From Streptomyces sp. BK340 (GTDB taxonomy: Bacteria; Actinomycetota; Actinomycetes; Streptomycetales; Streptomycetaceae): a DNA stretch of 64,000 nt. Below are positions 48,145-57,498 of this stretch, in pieces; the stretch's first letter is position 1; each line of letters opens with the position of its first letter. The notes under the pieces are model-generated. The model had not been told where the DNA came from. It saw nothing but the letters and a program-made list of their open reading frames with translations, and made no database searches. The translations under genes were made by a program, and so were the position numbers. Location: NCBI RefSeq assembly GCF_007827595.1, contig NZ_VISR01000019.1, positions 1 to 64,000 of the forward strand, written 5' to 3'.

Positions 48145-49344
48145 TCAGGCCTTCGGTACCCGCACGATCAGTGCGTCACCCTGACCGCCGCCACCGCACA
48201 GCGCGGCCGCGCCGACGCCGCCGCCCCGGCGCTTGAGCTCCAGCGCCAAGTGGAGCACGACACGGGCGCCGGACATACCGATCGGGTGGCCCAGCGCGAT
48301 GGCGCCACCGTTGACGTTCACCTTTTCCGTGGAAACGCCGAGGTCCTTCATTGACTGCACGGCGACCGCGGCGAAGGCCTCGTTGATCTCGATGAGGTCC
48401 AGGTCGGAGGCCTCCAGGCCCTCCTTCTTCAGGGCGTGCCGGATGGCGTTGGACGGCTGGGACTGCAGCGAGTTGTCCGGTCCGGCCACGTTGCCGTGGG
48501 CGCCGATCTCGGCGAGCCACTCCAGGCCCAGCTCCTCGGCCTTGGCCTTGCTCATCACGACCACGGCCGCCGCACCGTCCGAGATCTGGGAGGAGGTGCC
48601 GGCGGTGATCGTGCCGTCCTTGGCGAAGGCCGGGCGCAGCTTGGCCAGGGACTCCACGGTGGTGTCGCCGCGGATGCCCTCGTCCTTGCTGAAGACGACC
48701 GGCTCGCCCTTGCGCTGCGGGATCTCGACCGGGGTGATCTCGGCCTCGAAGACGCCGTTCTTCTGCGCGGCGGCGGCCCGCTGGTGGGACAGGGCGGCGA
48801 TCTCGTCCTGCTCGGGGCGCCGGATGCCGAGGCGCGTGTTGTGCTTCTCCGTCGACTCGCCCATGGCGACGCCCTCGAAGGAGTCGGTCAGGCCGTCGTA
48901 GGCCATCGCGTCGAGCATCTCCACCGCGCCGTACTTGAAGCCCTCGCGGGACTTCGGCAGCAGGTGGGGGGCGTTGGTCATGGACTCCTGGCCGCCTGCG
49001 ACCACGATGTCGAACTCGCCCGCGCGGATCAGCTGGTCGGCGAGGGCGATCGCGTCCAGACCGGAGAGACACACCTTGTTGATGGTGAGCGCCGGGACGT
49101 TCATCGGGATGCCGGCCTTGACCGCGGCCTGGCGGGCCGGGATCTGCCCCGCCCCGGCCTGGAGCACCTGCCCCATGATCACGTACTGCACCTGGTCGCC
49201 GCCGATCCCCGCACGGTCGAGGGCGGCCTTGATCGCGAAGCCGCCGAGGTCGGCTCCGGAGAAGGACTTCAGCGAGCCCAGCAGTCGCCCCATGGGCGTA
49301 CGGGCGCCCGCGACGATCACCGAGCTGGTCGTTCCAGAAGACAT
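48145..49344 (-). CDS. Acetyl-CoA acetyltransferase (thiolase)
   Basis: 399 residues from ATG 49344 (GGAAGGGG about 10 nt upstream). The thiolase triad is complete: Cys in INKVCLSGLDAIAL, His in GGAIALGHPIGMSGARV and Cys in AALCGGGGQGDALIV. VIVAGARTPMGRLLGSLKSF starts the fold. It condenses or cleaves acetoacetyl-CoA and links acetyl-CoA to butyryl-/ethylmalonyl-CoA metabolism. It is 37 nt upstream of meaB in the same direction and divergent from the epimerase gene. Confidence 0.94.
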   Translation of the reverse strand: MSSGTTSSVIVAGARTPMGRLLGSLKSFSGADLGGFAIKAALDRAGIGGDQVQYVIMGQVLQAGAGQIPARQAAVKAGIPMNVPALTINKVCLSGLDAIALADQLIRAGEFDIVVAGGQESMTNAPHLLPKSREGFKYGAVEMLDAMAYDGLTDSFEGVAMGESTEKHNTRLGIRRPEQDEIAALSHQRAAAAQKNGVFEAEITPVEIPQRKGEPVVFSKDEGIRGDTTVESLAKLRPAFAKDGTITAGTSSQISDGAAAVVVMSKAKAEELGLEWLAEIGAHGNVAGPDNSLQSQPSNAIRHALKKEGLEASDLDLIEINEAFAAVAVQSMKDLGVSTEKVNVNGGAIALGHPIGMSGARVVLHLALELKRRGGGVGAAALCGGGGQGDALIVRVPKA

Positions 49345-49493
49345 GAGCTGCGATCCCCTTCCAGCTGCAAGAAGCCGAGGAGTGAACGAGGGTTTACTTC
49401 GAATGTACTGAGTGGCACTCCGTGCCGTCACCGGCCCGTCGGTGTGATCGCGCGCACGTTGCGTAACCACCTCCGTAGCGCTGCACTGAATCC

Positions 49494-49934
49494 ATGCTGA
49501 CGCGAATCGACCACATCGGGATCGCCTGTCACGACCTCGACGCCACCGTCGAGTTCTACAAGGCCACCTACGGCTTCGAGGTGTTCCACACCGAGGTCAA
49601 CGAGGAGCAGGGCGTGCGGGAGGCCATGCTCAAGATCAACGAGACGTCCGACGGCGGCGCCTCCTACCTCCAGCTGCTGGAGCCGACCCGCGAGGACTCC
49701 GCGGTCGGCAAGTGGCTGGCGAAGAACGGGGAGGGCGTCCACCACATCGCTTTCGGTACGGCGGATGTGGACGGGGACTCCGAGGAGATCCGCGGCAAGG
49801 GCGTACGCGTTCTGTACGACGAGCCACGACGCGGCTCCATGGGGTCGCGGATCACCTTCCTGCACCCCAAGGATTGCCACGGTGTCCTGACAGAACTGGT
49901 CACTTCGGCCCCGGTTGAGTCGCCCGAGCACTGA
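49494..49934 (+). CDS. mce: Methylmalonyl-CoA epimerase
   Basis: 146 residues, the usual size. It is a two-module VOC-fold protein: RIDHIGIACHDLDATVEFYK supplies the first metal-binding His, YLQLLEPTREDSAVGKWL the Glu region, GEGVHHIAFGTADVDGDSEE the second His, and SRITFLHPKDCHGVLTELV the final Glu. It interconverts (2R)- and (2S)-methylmalonyl-CoA and thus links propionyl-CoA carboxylase and the mutase. It is adjacent to thiolase and meaB. Confidence 0.94.
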   Translation: MLTRIDHIGIACHDLDATVEFYKATYGFEVFHTEVNEEQGVREAMLKINETSDGGASYLQLLEPTREDSAVGKWLAKNGEGVHHIAFGTADVDGDSEEIRGKGVRVLYDEPRRGSMGSRITFLHPKDCHGVLTELVTSAPVESPEH

Positions 49935-50140
49935 CCCTCGTACATAAGGGCCGGTAGGGTTGGGGGCGGTCGTCGCCACAACCGGGACGACCGCAGGCCG
50001 GGGTCCGGGTTTCGGGGGACGAGCGTCGGGGCGGCAGCCCGTGCTCCGCCGTTGATCTGACACCATTCCCCGGGGGCCCCGTTCGGCGGATGGACGGTGC
50101 TCGTTGGAGAAGCTGACCAGGGGACGGATGGGACCGCGCA

Positions 50141-53100
50141 GTGCGGGGCTACGAGAGCCAGGAGCGAGAGCCGGCGGCTGACGTCGACCACCTCTCTCGG
50201 TTCGAGGCCGAGATGAAGCGGCTGAAGACCGAGCGGGAAAAGGCGATCCAGCACGCCGAGGACCTCGGCTACCAGGTCGAGGTGCTGCGCGCCAAGCTGC
50301 ACGAGGCGCGGCGCACTCTGATGACCCGGCCCGCCTATGACGGCGGTGACATCGGTTATCAGGCCGAGCAGTTGCTCCGTAATGCCCAGATCCAGGCCGA
50401 CCAGCTGCGCCAGGACGCCGAGCGGGAGCTGAGCCAGGCCCGGGCGCAGACCCAGCGCATCCTGCAGGAGCACGCCGAGCAGGCCGCCCGGCTCCAGGCC
50501 GAGCTGCACCAGGAGGCGGTCACCCGCCGGCAGCAGCTGGACCAGGAGCTGGCCGAGCGCCGGCAGACCGTCGAGTCGCACGTCAACGAGAACGTGGCGT
50601 GGGCCGAGCAGCTGCGTGCCCGCAGCGAGTCGCAGGCACGCCGGCTCCTCGACGAGTCACGCGCCGAGGCCGAGCAGGCCTTGACCGCCGCCCGGGCCGA
50701 GGCCGAACGGGTGACGAACGAGGCCCGGCAACGGCTGCAGAACGACGCCGAGACGGCACGTGCCGAGGCCGAGCAGATCCTGCGCCGCGCCCGCACGGAC
50801 GCCGAGCGGCTGCTGAACGCCGCCTCCACGCAGGCGCAGGAGGCCACCGACCACGCCGAGCAGCTGCGCAGCTCCACCGCCAACGAGTCGGACGCCGCCC
50901 GCCGGCAGGCCACCGAGCTGAGCCGGGCCGCCGAGGAGCGCATGGCGCAGGCCGAGGAGGCGCTGCGCAAGGCGCAGTCCGAGGCCGAGAAGCTGGTCAC
51001 GGAGGCCGAGCAGGCCGCCGCCAAGACCCTGTCGAGCGCCGAGGCCGCGGGCGAGGCCCGTACGCGTACGGCCAAGGAGCAGGTCGCCCGGCTGGTCAGC
51101 GAGGCCACCAAGGAGGCCGAGACCACCAAGGCGGACGCCGAGCAGCTGGTCGCGGACGCCCGTGCCGAGGCCGAGAAGATCGTCGCGGAGGCCGCCGAGA
51201 AGGCCCGCACGATCACCGCCGAGGAGAGCGCGACCCAGCTGTCCAAGGCCGCCAAGACCGCCGAGGACGTCCTCAACAAGGCCTCGGAGGAGGCCAAGAA
51301 CACCACCAAGGCCGCCGCCGAGGAGGCCGAGCGGATCCGCACGGAGGCCGAGGCCGAGGCGGACCGGCTGCGCGCCGAGGCGCACGACATCGCCGTGCAG
51401 CTCAAGGGCGCGGCGAAGGACGACACCAAGGAGTACCGCGCCAAGACGGTCGAGCTGCAGGAGGAGGCGCGCAGGCTGCGCGGCGAGGCCGAGCAGCTGC
51501 GCGCCGACGCGGTCGCCGAGGGCGAGTCCATCCGCGCCGAGGCCCGCCGCGAGGCCGTGGTGCAGATCGAGGAGGCGGCGAAGTCCGCCGAGGAGCTGCT
51601 GGCCAAGGCCAAGGCGGACGCCGACGAGCTGCGGCAGAAGGCGACCACGGACAGCGAGAAGGTCCGCACCGAGGCCATCGAGCGGGCCACGGCACTGCGC
51701 CGGCAGGCCGAGGAGACCCTGGACCGCACCCGCAAGGAGGCCGAGCGGCTCCGCGAGGAGGCCGGTGAGCAGGCCGAGACGGTCAGGTCGGACGCCGAGC
51801 AGGCCGCGCGCGAGCTGCGCGAGGAGACCGAGCGCGGGGTCGAGGCCCGCCGCGCCGAGGCCGCCGAGGAACTGAGCCGGCTGCAGACGGAGTCCCAGGA
51901 GCGGCTGGCGGCGGCCGAGCAGGCGCTCGTCGACGCCCGCGAGGAGGCTGCCCGGATCCGCCGGGAGGCCGCCGAGGAGACCGAGCGGCTGCGCGCCGAG
52001 GCCGCCGAGCGGATCCGTACGCTCCAGCAGCAGGCCGAGGCCGAGGCCGACCGGCTGCGCACGGAGGCCGCGGCCGACGCGTCCGCCTCGCGCGCCGAGG
52101 GCGAGGTCATCGCCGTACGCCTGCGTTCGGAGGCCGCCGCCGAGGCCGAGCGGCTCAAGGCTGAGGCCCAGGACACCGCCGACCGGGTCCGTGCGGAGGC
52201 CCAGGCCGCCGCCGAGCGGCTCGGCACGGAGGCGTCCGAGACGCTGGCCGCCGCACAGGAGGAGGCCACCCGGCGCCGCCGCGAGGCCGAGGAACTGCTC
52301 GGTGCCGCGCGGTCCGAGGCCGACCAGGAGCGCGAGCGGGCCCGCGAGCAGAGCGAGGAGCTGCTGGCCTCGGCGCGCAGGCGCGTGGAGGACGCCCAGA
52401 CCGAGGCGACCCGGCTGGTCGAGGAGGCCGACCGGCGCGCCACCGAGATGGTGGCCGCCGCCGAGCAGCACGCGCAGCAGGTGCGGGACTCCGTCACCGG
52501 GCTGCACGAGCAGGCGCAGGAGGAGATCACCGGGCTGCGCTCGGCCGCCGAGCACGCGGCGGACCGTACCCGCAGGGAGGCCGAGGAGGAGGCGGACCGG
52601 GTCCGCGCCGACGCCTATGCCGAGCGGGAGCGGGCGAGCGAGGACGCGTCGCGGGTCCGGCGCGAGGCGAGCGAGGAGGCGGAGGCCGCCAAGGCGCTCG
52701 CCGAGCGTACGGTCGCGGAAGCGCTCGCGGAGTCCGAGCGGCTGCGCTCGGACGCGTCCGCGCACGCCCAGCGGGTGCGCACGGAGGCGTCGGACGCGCT
52801 CGCCGAGGCCGACCAGGCCGCGGCGCGCACCCGGGCGGACGCCCGCGAGGACGCCAACCGCATCCGCTCGGACGCGGCGACGCAGGCGGACACGCTCATC
52901 ACCGAGGCGCGCAGCGAGGCGGAGCGGCTCCAGACGGAGACGGTCGCCGAGGCGGACCGGGTGCGTGCCGAGGCCCTCGCGGGCGCCGAGCAGCTGATGG
53001 CGGACGCCACCGACGACGCGGAGCGGCTGCGCGCCGAGGCCGCCGAGACGGTCGGCTCGGCCCAGCAGCACGCGGAGCGGCTGCGGGGCGAGGCCGAGCG

Positions 53101-53989
53101 GCTGCGGGCGGACGCGGAGGCGGAGGCCGAGCGGCTCGTCAACGCGGCGCGCGAGGAGTCCGAGCGGACCCTCGACGAGGCCCGCAAGGACGCCAACAAG
53201 CGGCGCTCGGAGGCGGCCGAGCAGGTCGACACGCTCATCACGGAGACCACGGCCGAGGCGGACAAGCTGCTCACCGAGGCCCAGCAGCAGGCGCTGAAGA
53301 CCACCGCGGACGCGGAGTCGCAGGCCGACGCGATGGTGGGGGCGGCCCGCAGCGAGGCCGACCGGCTGGTCTCCGAGGCGACCGTCGAGGGCAACTCGCT
53401 GGTCGAGAAGTCCCGTACCGACGCGGACGAGCTGCTGGTCGGCGCCCGTCGGGACGCGACCGCCATAAGGGAACGCGCACAGGAGCTGCGCGACCGCATC
53501 ACGACCGAGATCGAGGAGCTGCACGAGCGGGCCCGCCGCGAGGCCGCCGAGACCATGAAGTCCACCGGCGACCGCTGCGACGCGCTGATCAAGGCGGCCG
53601 AGGAGCAGCTGGCCAAGGCTCAGGCGAAGGCCAAGGAGCTGGTGTCGGATGCCAACTCCGAGGCGGGCAAGGTCCGGATCGCGGCCGTCAAGAAGGCGGA
53701 GGGTCTGCTCAAGGAGGCCGAGCAGAAGAAGGCGTCCTTGATCAAGGAGGCCGAGGAGCTGAAGGGCGAGGCCATCCGCGAGGCCCGGCGCACGGTCGAG
53801 GAAGGAAAGCGCGAACTGGAGATTCTGGTGCGCCGGCGCGAGGACATCAACGCCGAGATCTCGCGGGTCCAGGACGTGCTGGAGGCGCTGGAGTCCTTCG
53901 AGGCGCCGTCGGCCGGCAAGGACGGCGGAGTCAAGGCGGGCGCCAGCGTGGGCGCCCCCCGATCGGGTGGCAAGCCGTCGGACGGCTAG
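50141..53989 (+). CDS. scy: Scy, giant coiled-coil polarity scaffold
   Basis: 1282 residues from GTG 50141. After a DivIVA-like N-terminus (VDHLSRFEAEMKRLKTERE; YDGGDIGYQAEQLLRNAQIQ) it is almost entirely coiled coil of repeating A-E-A-E-R-L-x units. A near-C-terminal MKSTGDRCDALIKAAEEQLA breaks the regularity, and the tail is GKDGGVKAGASVGAPRSGGK. Scy in S. coelicolor is about 1300 residues, sits at hyphal tips, and organises DivIVA, FilP and ParA to set polar growth and branching. The filP gene follows 183 nt on, as in S. coelicolor. The repeat creates long spurious frames on both strands. Confidence 0.93.
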   Translation: MRGYESQEREPAADVDHLSRFEAEMKRLKTEREKAIQHAEDLGYQVEVLRAKLHEARRTLMTRPAYDGGDIGYQAEQLLRNAQIQADQLRQDAERELSQARAQTQRILQEHAEQAARLQAELHQEAVTRRQQLDQELAERRQTVESHVNENVAWAEQLRARSESQARRLLDESRAEAEQALTAARAEAERVTNEARQRLQNDAETARAEAEQILRRARTDAERLLNAASTQAQEATDHAEQLRSSTANESDAARRQATELSRAAEERMAQAEEALRKAQSEAEKLVTEAEQAAAKTLSSAEAAGEARTRTAKEQVARLVSEATKEAETTKADAEQLVADARAEAEKIVAEAAEKARTITAEESATQLSKAAKTAEDVLNKASEEAKNTTKAAAEEAERIRTEAEAEADRLRAEAHDIAVQLKGAAKDDTKEYRAKTVELQEEARRLRGEAEQLRADAVAEGESIRAEARREAVVQIEEAAKSAEELLAKAKADADELRQKATTDSEKVRTEAIERATALRRQAEETLDRTRKEAERLREEAGEQAETVRSDAEQAARELREETERGVEARRAEAAEELSRLQTESQERLAAAEQALVDAREEAARIRREAAEETERLRAEAAERIRTLQQQAEAEADRLRTEAAADASASRAEGEVIAVRLRSEAAAEAERLKAEAQDTADRVRAEAQAAAERLGTEASETLAAAQEEATRRRREAEELLGAARSEADQERERAREQSEELLASARRRVEDAQTEATRLVEEADRRATEMVAAAEQHAQQVRDSVTGLHEQAQEEITGLRSAAEHAADRTRREAEEEADRVRADAYAERERASEDASRVRREASEEAEAAKALAERTVAEALAESERLRSDASAHAQRVRTEASDALAEADQAAARTRADAREDANRIRSDAATQADTLITEARSEAERLQTETVAEADRVRAEALAGAEQLMADATDDAERLRAEAAETVGSAQQHAERLRGEAERLRADAEAEAERLVNAAREESERTLDEARKDANKRRSEAAEQVDTLITETTAEADKLLTEAQQQALKTTADAESQADAMVGAARSEADRLVSEATVEGNSLVEKSRTDADELLVGARRDATAIRERAQELRDRITTEIEELHERARREAAETMKSTGDRCDALIKAAEEQLAKAQAKAKELVSDANSEAGKVRIAAVKKAEGLLKEAEQKKASLIKEAEELKGEAIREARRTVEEGKRELEILVRRREDINAEISRVQDVLEALESFEAPSAGKDGGVKAGASVGAPRSGGKPSDG

Positions 53990-54172
53990 CCGGCGGCACG
54001 GATTCCGGTGCCTTGTGGGGGCTTTGTCCCGGTCTTTGGCAAGCCGTCCCGCGGTCAGCCACTCAAAAGAGGTGTCATTCTCCAGATCAAACACGTATCC
54101 GCTCGATGACACACCGCTTCGGCCCCTAGGATTCCCCCTATCACCTCACCGGTCTCTTTCGACAGGAACCCC

Positions 54173-55108
54173 ATGAGCGACACTTCCCCCTACGGCTTCG
54201 AGCTTGTGCGGCGTGGGTACGACCGCGCTCAGGTGGACGAACGAATCTCCAAGCTCGTCTCCGACCGTGACAGCGCTCTCGCCCGCATCACCGCTCTGGA
54301 AAAGCGCATCGAGGAGCTCCACCTCGAGACGCAGAACGCCCAGGCCCAGGTGACCGACGCCGAGCCGTCGTACGCCGGTCTCGGTGCGCGTGTCGAGAAG
54401 ATCCTGCGCCTCGCCGAGGAAGAGGCCAAGGATCTGCGCGAGGAGGCCCGGCGCGCGGCCGAGCAGCACCGCGAGCTGGCCGAGTCGGCGGCCCAGCAGG
54501 TGCGCAACGACGCAGAATCGTTCGCTGCGGAGCGCAAGGCCAAGGCCGAGGACGAGGGTGTCCGGATCGTCGAGAAGGCCAAGAGTGACGCCGCCCAGCT
54601 GCGTTCCGAGGCGCAGAAGGACGCGCAGTCCAAGCGTGAGGAGGCGGACGCCCTCTTCGAGGAGACCCGCGCCAAGGCCGCGCAGGCCGCCGCCGACTTC
54701 GAGACGAACCTCGCCAAGCGCCGCGAGCAGTCCGAGCGCGACCTGGCCTCCCGCCAGCAGAAGGCCGAGAAGCGCCTCGCCGAGATCGAGCACCGCGCCG
54801 AGCAGCTCCGCCTGGAGGCGGAGAAGCTGCGCACGGACGCCGAGCGCCGCGCCCGCCAGACGGTGGAGACGGCCCAGCGCCAGGCCGAGGACATCGTGGC
54901 CGACGCCAACGCCAAGGCCGACCGCATCCGCTCGGAATCCGAGCGCGAGCTCGCGGCCCTCACCAACCGCCGCGACAGCATCAACGCCCAGCTGACGAAC
55001 GTCCGCGAGATGCTCGCCACGCTGACCGGCGCCGCGGTGGCCGCGGCCGGCTCCCCCGCCGAGGACGAGCCGATCTCCCGGGGCGTTCCGGCGCAGCAGT
55101 CCCGCTAG
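54173..55108 (+). CDS. filP: FilP, intermediate-filament-like coiled-coil protein
   Basis: 311 residues, as for FilP of S. coelicolor. The N-terminal DivIVA-like segment (GFELVRRGYDRAQVDERIS) is followed by a continuous coiled coil, with a break around YAGLGARVEKILRLAEEEAK (~64-84), and a disordered end (AAAGSPAEDEPISRG). FilP forms cytoplasmic filaments behind the tip and stiffens hyphae, interacting with DivIVA and Scy. ATG 54173 has AGGA 6 nt upstream. It resembles Scy in sequence style and probably arose from the same ancestor. Confidence 0.93.
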   Translation: MSDTSPYGFELVRRGYDRAQVDERISKLVSDRDSALARITALEKRIEELHLETQNAQAQVTDAEPSYAGLGARVEKILRLAEEEAKDLREEARRAAEQHRELAESAAQQVRNDAESFAAERKAKAEDEGVRIVEKAKSDAAQLRSEAQKDAQSKREEADALFEETRAKAAQAAADFETNLAKRREQSERDLASRQQKAEKRLAEIEHRAEQLRLEAEKLRTDAERRARQTVETAQRQAEDIVADANAKADRIRSESERELAALTNRRDSINAQLTNVREMLATLTGAAVAAAGSPAEDEPISRGVPAQQSR

Positions 55109-55387
55109 TCACGGGTAGTCGTACGACGCCGTGAGGGGCGGTGGGACCCGGTCCCGCCGCCCCTTCCGCATGCCCTGGCGGAGCCCCAGCAGGGGCGGTC
55201 CGTTCGTGCCGTCTCCGTTGACGACGACCCAGGTGTCACCGGCCCGCAGCAGCCGGCCGCCGGTGGCGTACCGGTCCGTGCGCACCGCCGTGCCGTCGTC
55301 CTCGCCGGTGCCGCGGCCGTGGGCCGGGACAGGGCGTCGAGTCACCGCCGCGCCCGCCGCCGGGAACGGACGTCCGCCCAAGGACAT
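55109..55387 (-). CDS. Hypothetical protein
   Basis: 92 residues from ATG 55387 (GGTGGAG 4 nt upstream), ending just past the filP stop. The second half looks folded and conserved in style (GGRLLRAGDTWVVVNGDGTN, GPPLLGLRQGMRKGRR), but I recognise no family. It fills part of the 526-bp gap between filP and the ABC genes; the rest (55388-55634) shows no other gene. It could still be non-coding. Confidence 0.4.
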   Translation of the reverse strand: MSLGGRPFPAAGAAVTRRPVPAHGRGTGEDDGTAVRTDRYATGGRLLRAGDTWVVVNGDGTNGPPLLGLRQGMRKGRRDRVPPPLTASYDYP

Positions 55388-55634
55388 GGAACTCCACCGC
55401 GAGCCCGACCGCGGCCCCCGCCGCCAGGACCGCCGGTCCGGCTCACACCGCGCCCGGCCCGCCGCGCGGTCTGCCGTCCTCAACCACTTCCGCCCCGCCC
55501 GTGTTCTGCTTTCCGGCGCTCCCCAGCACCGCCCCCGTCGATCAGGGGAGCTGGAGCACAACCCCGCCGGCCGGGGCCCACGGACTCCCACCGCTCGAGT
55601 GGCAGCCGCCCAACACCCGTCTTAGCGTGGCCGC

Positions 55635-56588
55635 ATGATCGAGCTGGCGGGGCTGACCAAGCGGTACGGCGAGAAGCTGGCGGTCGACAGCCTCACCTTC
55701 ACGGTCAGGCCGGGCATCGTCACCGGGTTTCTCGGGCCCAACGGCGCCGGCAAGTCCACGACCATGCGGATGGTCCTCGGGCTGGACCGGCCCACCGCCG
55801 GGGACGTCCGGATCGACGGGCTGCACTACGCCCAGCTGAAGGACCCGCTGACGTACATCGGGGCGCTGCTGGACGCGAAGGCCGTGCACGGCGGGCGCAC
55901 CGCGTTCAACCATCTGCTGTGTCTCGCGCAGAGCAACGGGATCCCGAGGCGGCGGGTGGACGAGGTGCTCGACGTCGTCGGGCTCACCGCCGTGGCCCGC
56001 AAGAAGGCCAAGGCGTTCTCGTACGGGATGGGCCAGCGGCTCGGGATCGCCGCCGCGCTGCTCGGTGATCCGCGGATCCTGATGTTCGACGAGCCCGTCA
56101 ACGGGCTCGACCCCGAGGGCATCCACTGGATCCGGAACCTGATGAAGTCGCTGGCCGCGCAGGGACGGACCGTGTTCGTCTCGAGTCACCTGATGAGCGA
56201 GATGGCGCTGACCGCGGATCATCTGGTGGTCATCGGGCAGGGGCGGCTGCTCGCCGACACCTCCATGACGGACTTCGTCCGGCAGAACGCGCGCAGTTAT
56301 GTACGTATCCGTTCCCCGCAGCGTGAACGGCTGCTGGACGTGCTGCACGAGGACGGCATCACCGTCGTGGAGGCGGGCGGCGACGCGCTGGAGGTGGCGG
56401 GCGGCAAGGCCGAGCGGATCGGGGAGCTGGCCACGCGGTACGGGATCGTGCTGCACGAGCTGAGCCCGCAGCAGGCATCGCTGGAGGAGGCGTTCATGCA
56501 GCTGACGGCGGAGTCGGTGGAGTACCACGCGCACGCCGCGCCCGCTCCCGCCCCGCAGGACTGGGGCGCCGGCTGGAAGGGGGCCTGA
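55635..56588 (+). CDS. ABC transporter ATP-binding protein
   Basis: 317 residues. It is an ABC-2/DrrA-type ATPase: Walker A GFLGPNGAGKSTTMRM, signature-like SYGMGQRLGIAAALL, Walker B RILMFDEPVNGLDPEG, H-loop VFVSSHLMSEM. The C-terminal regulatory extension (ERLLDVLHEDGITVVEAGGD) is usual for these exporters. It is followed 5 nt on by its permease. It shares nearly all motifs with the ATPase at 57499-58746. Confidence 0.94.
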   Translation: MIELAGLTKRYGEKLAVDSLTFTVRPGIVTGFLGPNGAGKSTTMRMVLGLDRPTAGDVRIDGLHYAQLKDPLTYIGALLDAKAVHGGRTAFNHLLCLAQSNGIPRRRVDEVLDVVGLTAVARKKAKAFSYGMGQRLGIAAALLGDPRILMFDEPVNGLDPEGIHWIRNLMKSLAAQGRTVFVSSHLMSEMALTADHLVVIGQGRLLADTSMTDFVRQNARSYVRIRSPQRERLLDVLHEDGITVVEAGGDALEVAGGKAERIGELATRYGIVLHELSPQQASLEEAFMQLTAESVEYHAHAAPAPAPQDWGAGWKGA

Positions 56589-56593
56589 GGCCC

Positions 56594-57367
56594 GTGGCAG
56601 CCCGTCAGGTCGTCCGTTCGGAATGGACCAAGATCCGGTCCGTCGCCTCCACGGTGTGGACACTGTCGCTCGCCGTGGTGGTCACACTCGCCCTCGGGAC
56701 GCTCATCTCCGCGCTGTCGAGGAGCCAGTACGAGAACATGCCGCTGCGGGAGCGGCTCTCCTTCGACCCGACGGTCATCAGCTTCGCGGGCATGACCCTC
56801 GGCCAGCTCGCCATGATCGTGTTCGGGGTGCTCGTCGTCTCCAACGAGTACAGCACCGGCATGATCCGCGTCTCACTGGCCGCGGTGCCCAGGCGCGGCA
56901 CCTTCCTGTTCAGCAAGATCTCCGTGGCGGGCGCGCTCGCCCTGGCCGTCGGGATGGTCACCAGCTTCGCCGCCTTCTTCCTCGGGCAGGCGATGCTCGG
57001 CGGCCTCGGCACCCGGATCGACGCCCCCGGCGTACTGCGCGCGGTGATCGGCGGCGGGCTCTACATGGCCCTCATCGCGATGTTCTCCATGGGCATCGCC
57101 ACGATGCTGCGCTCCCCCATGCTGTCGCTCGGCATCCTGATGCCGTTCTTCTTCCTCATCTCCAACATCCTCGGCAACGTCGACGCCACGAAGAAGGTCG
57201 GCCGCTTCCTGCCCGACCAGGCCGGCAGCCGGATCATGCAGGTGGTGCCGAGGATCGGCGACGACACGCCCTACGGCCCCTGGGGCGGGCTGGGGATCAT
57301 GGCGCTGTGGGTGATCGCCGCGGTCGCGGGCGGTTACGTCCTGCTGCGGCACCGGGACGCCCAGTAG
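56594..57367 (+). CDS. ABC-2 type permease
   Basis: 257 residues from GTG 56594. Six TM segments, beginning SEWTKIRSVASTVWTLSLAV, and including LGQLAMIVFGVLVVSNEYST, LALAVGMVTSFAAFFLGQAM, LYMALIAMFSMGIATMLRSP and LGIMALWVIAAVAGGYVLL. It forms the membrane part of the exporter with the preceding ATPase. Substrate unknown; resistance or lipid/peptide export are usual for the family. Confidence 0.92.
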   Translation: MAARQVVRSEWTKIRSVASTVWTLSLAVVVTLALGTLISALSRSQYENMPLRERLSFDPTVISFAGMTLGQLAMIVFGVLVVSNEYSTGMIRVSLAAVPRRGTFLFSKISVAGALALAVGMVTSFAAFFLGQAMLGGLGTRIDAPGVLRAVIGGGLYMALIAMFSMGIATMLRSPMLSLGILMPFFFLISNILGNVDATKKVGRFLPDQAGSRIMQVVPRIGDDTPYGPWGGLGIMALWVIAAVAGGYVLLRHRDAQ

Positions 57368-57498
57368 GCATCCGGGCCACGTTCCGCATCGCCTCGGCTT
57401 TACTTACTCTTGGGCGGAACCGTCAGCGCCCGGATATCCTCCTAACCCTTACGGGGGCGTGTGCCCCGCTGTCCTGAACCTTTCGATGGGTGCGGAGC

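Noticed and set aside
50359..52530. Ser/Ala-rich open frame antisense to scy
   Set aside because: Same cause: repeated codons without stops on the complementary strand.
50300..53700. CRISPR-like regular repetition
   Set aside because: The periodicity is of codons within a coiled-coil gene, with no constant repeat/spacer structure and no cas genes.
50657..54112. 1151-codon open frame antisense to scy
   Set aside because: Its Leu/Gly/Arg-rich composition is the mirror of the Ala/Glu/Arg coiled-coil repeats in a GC-rich gene; no domain or ribosome binding site is visible.
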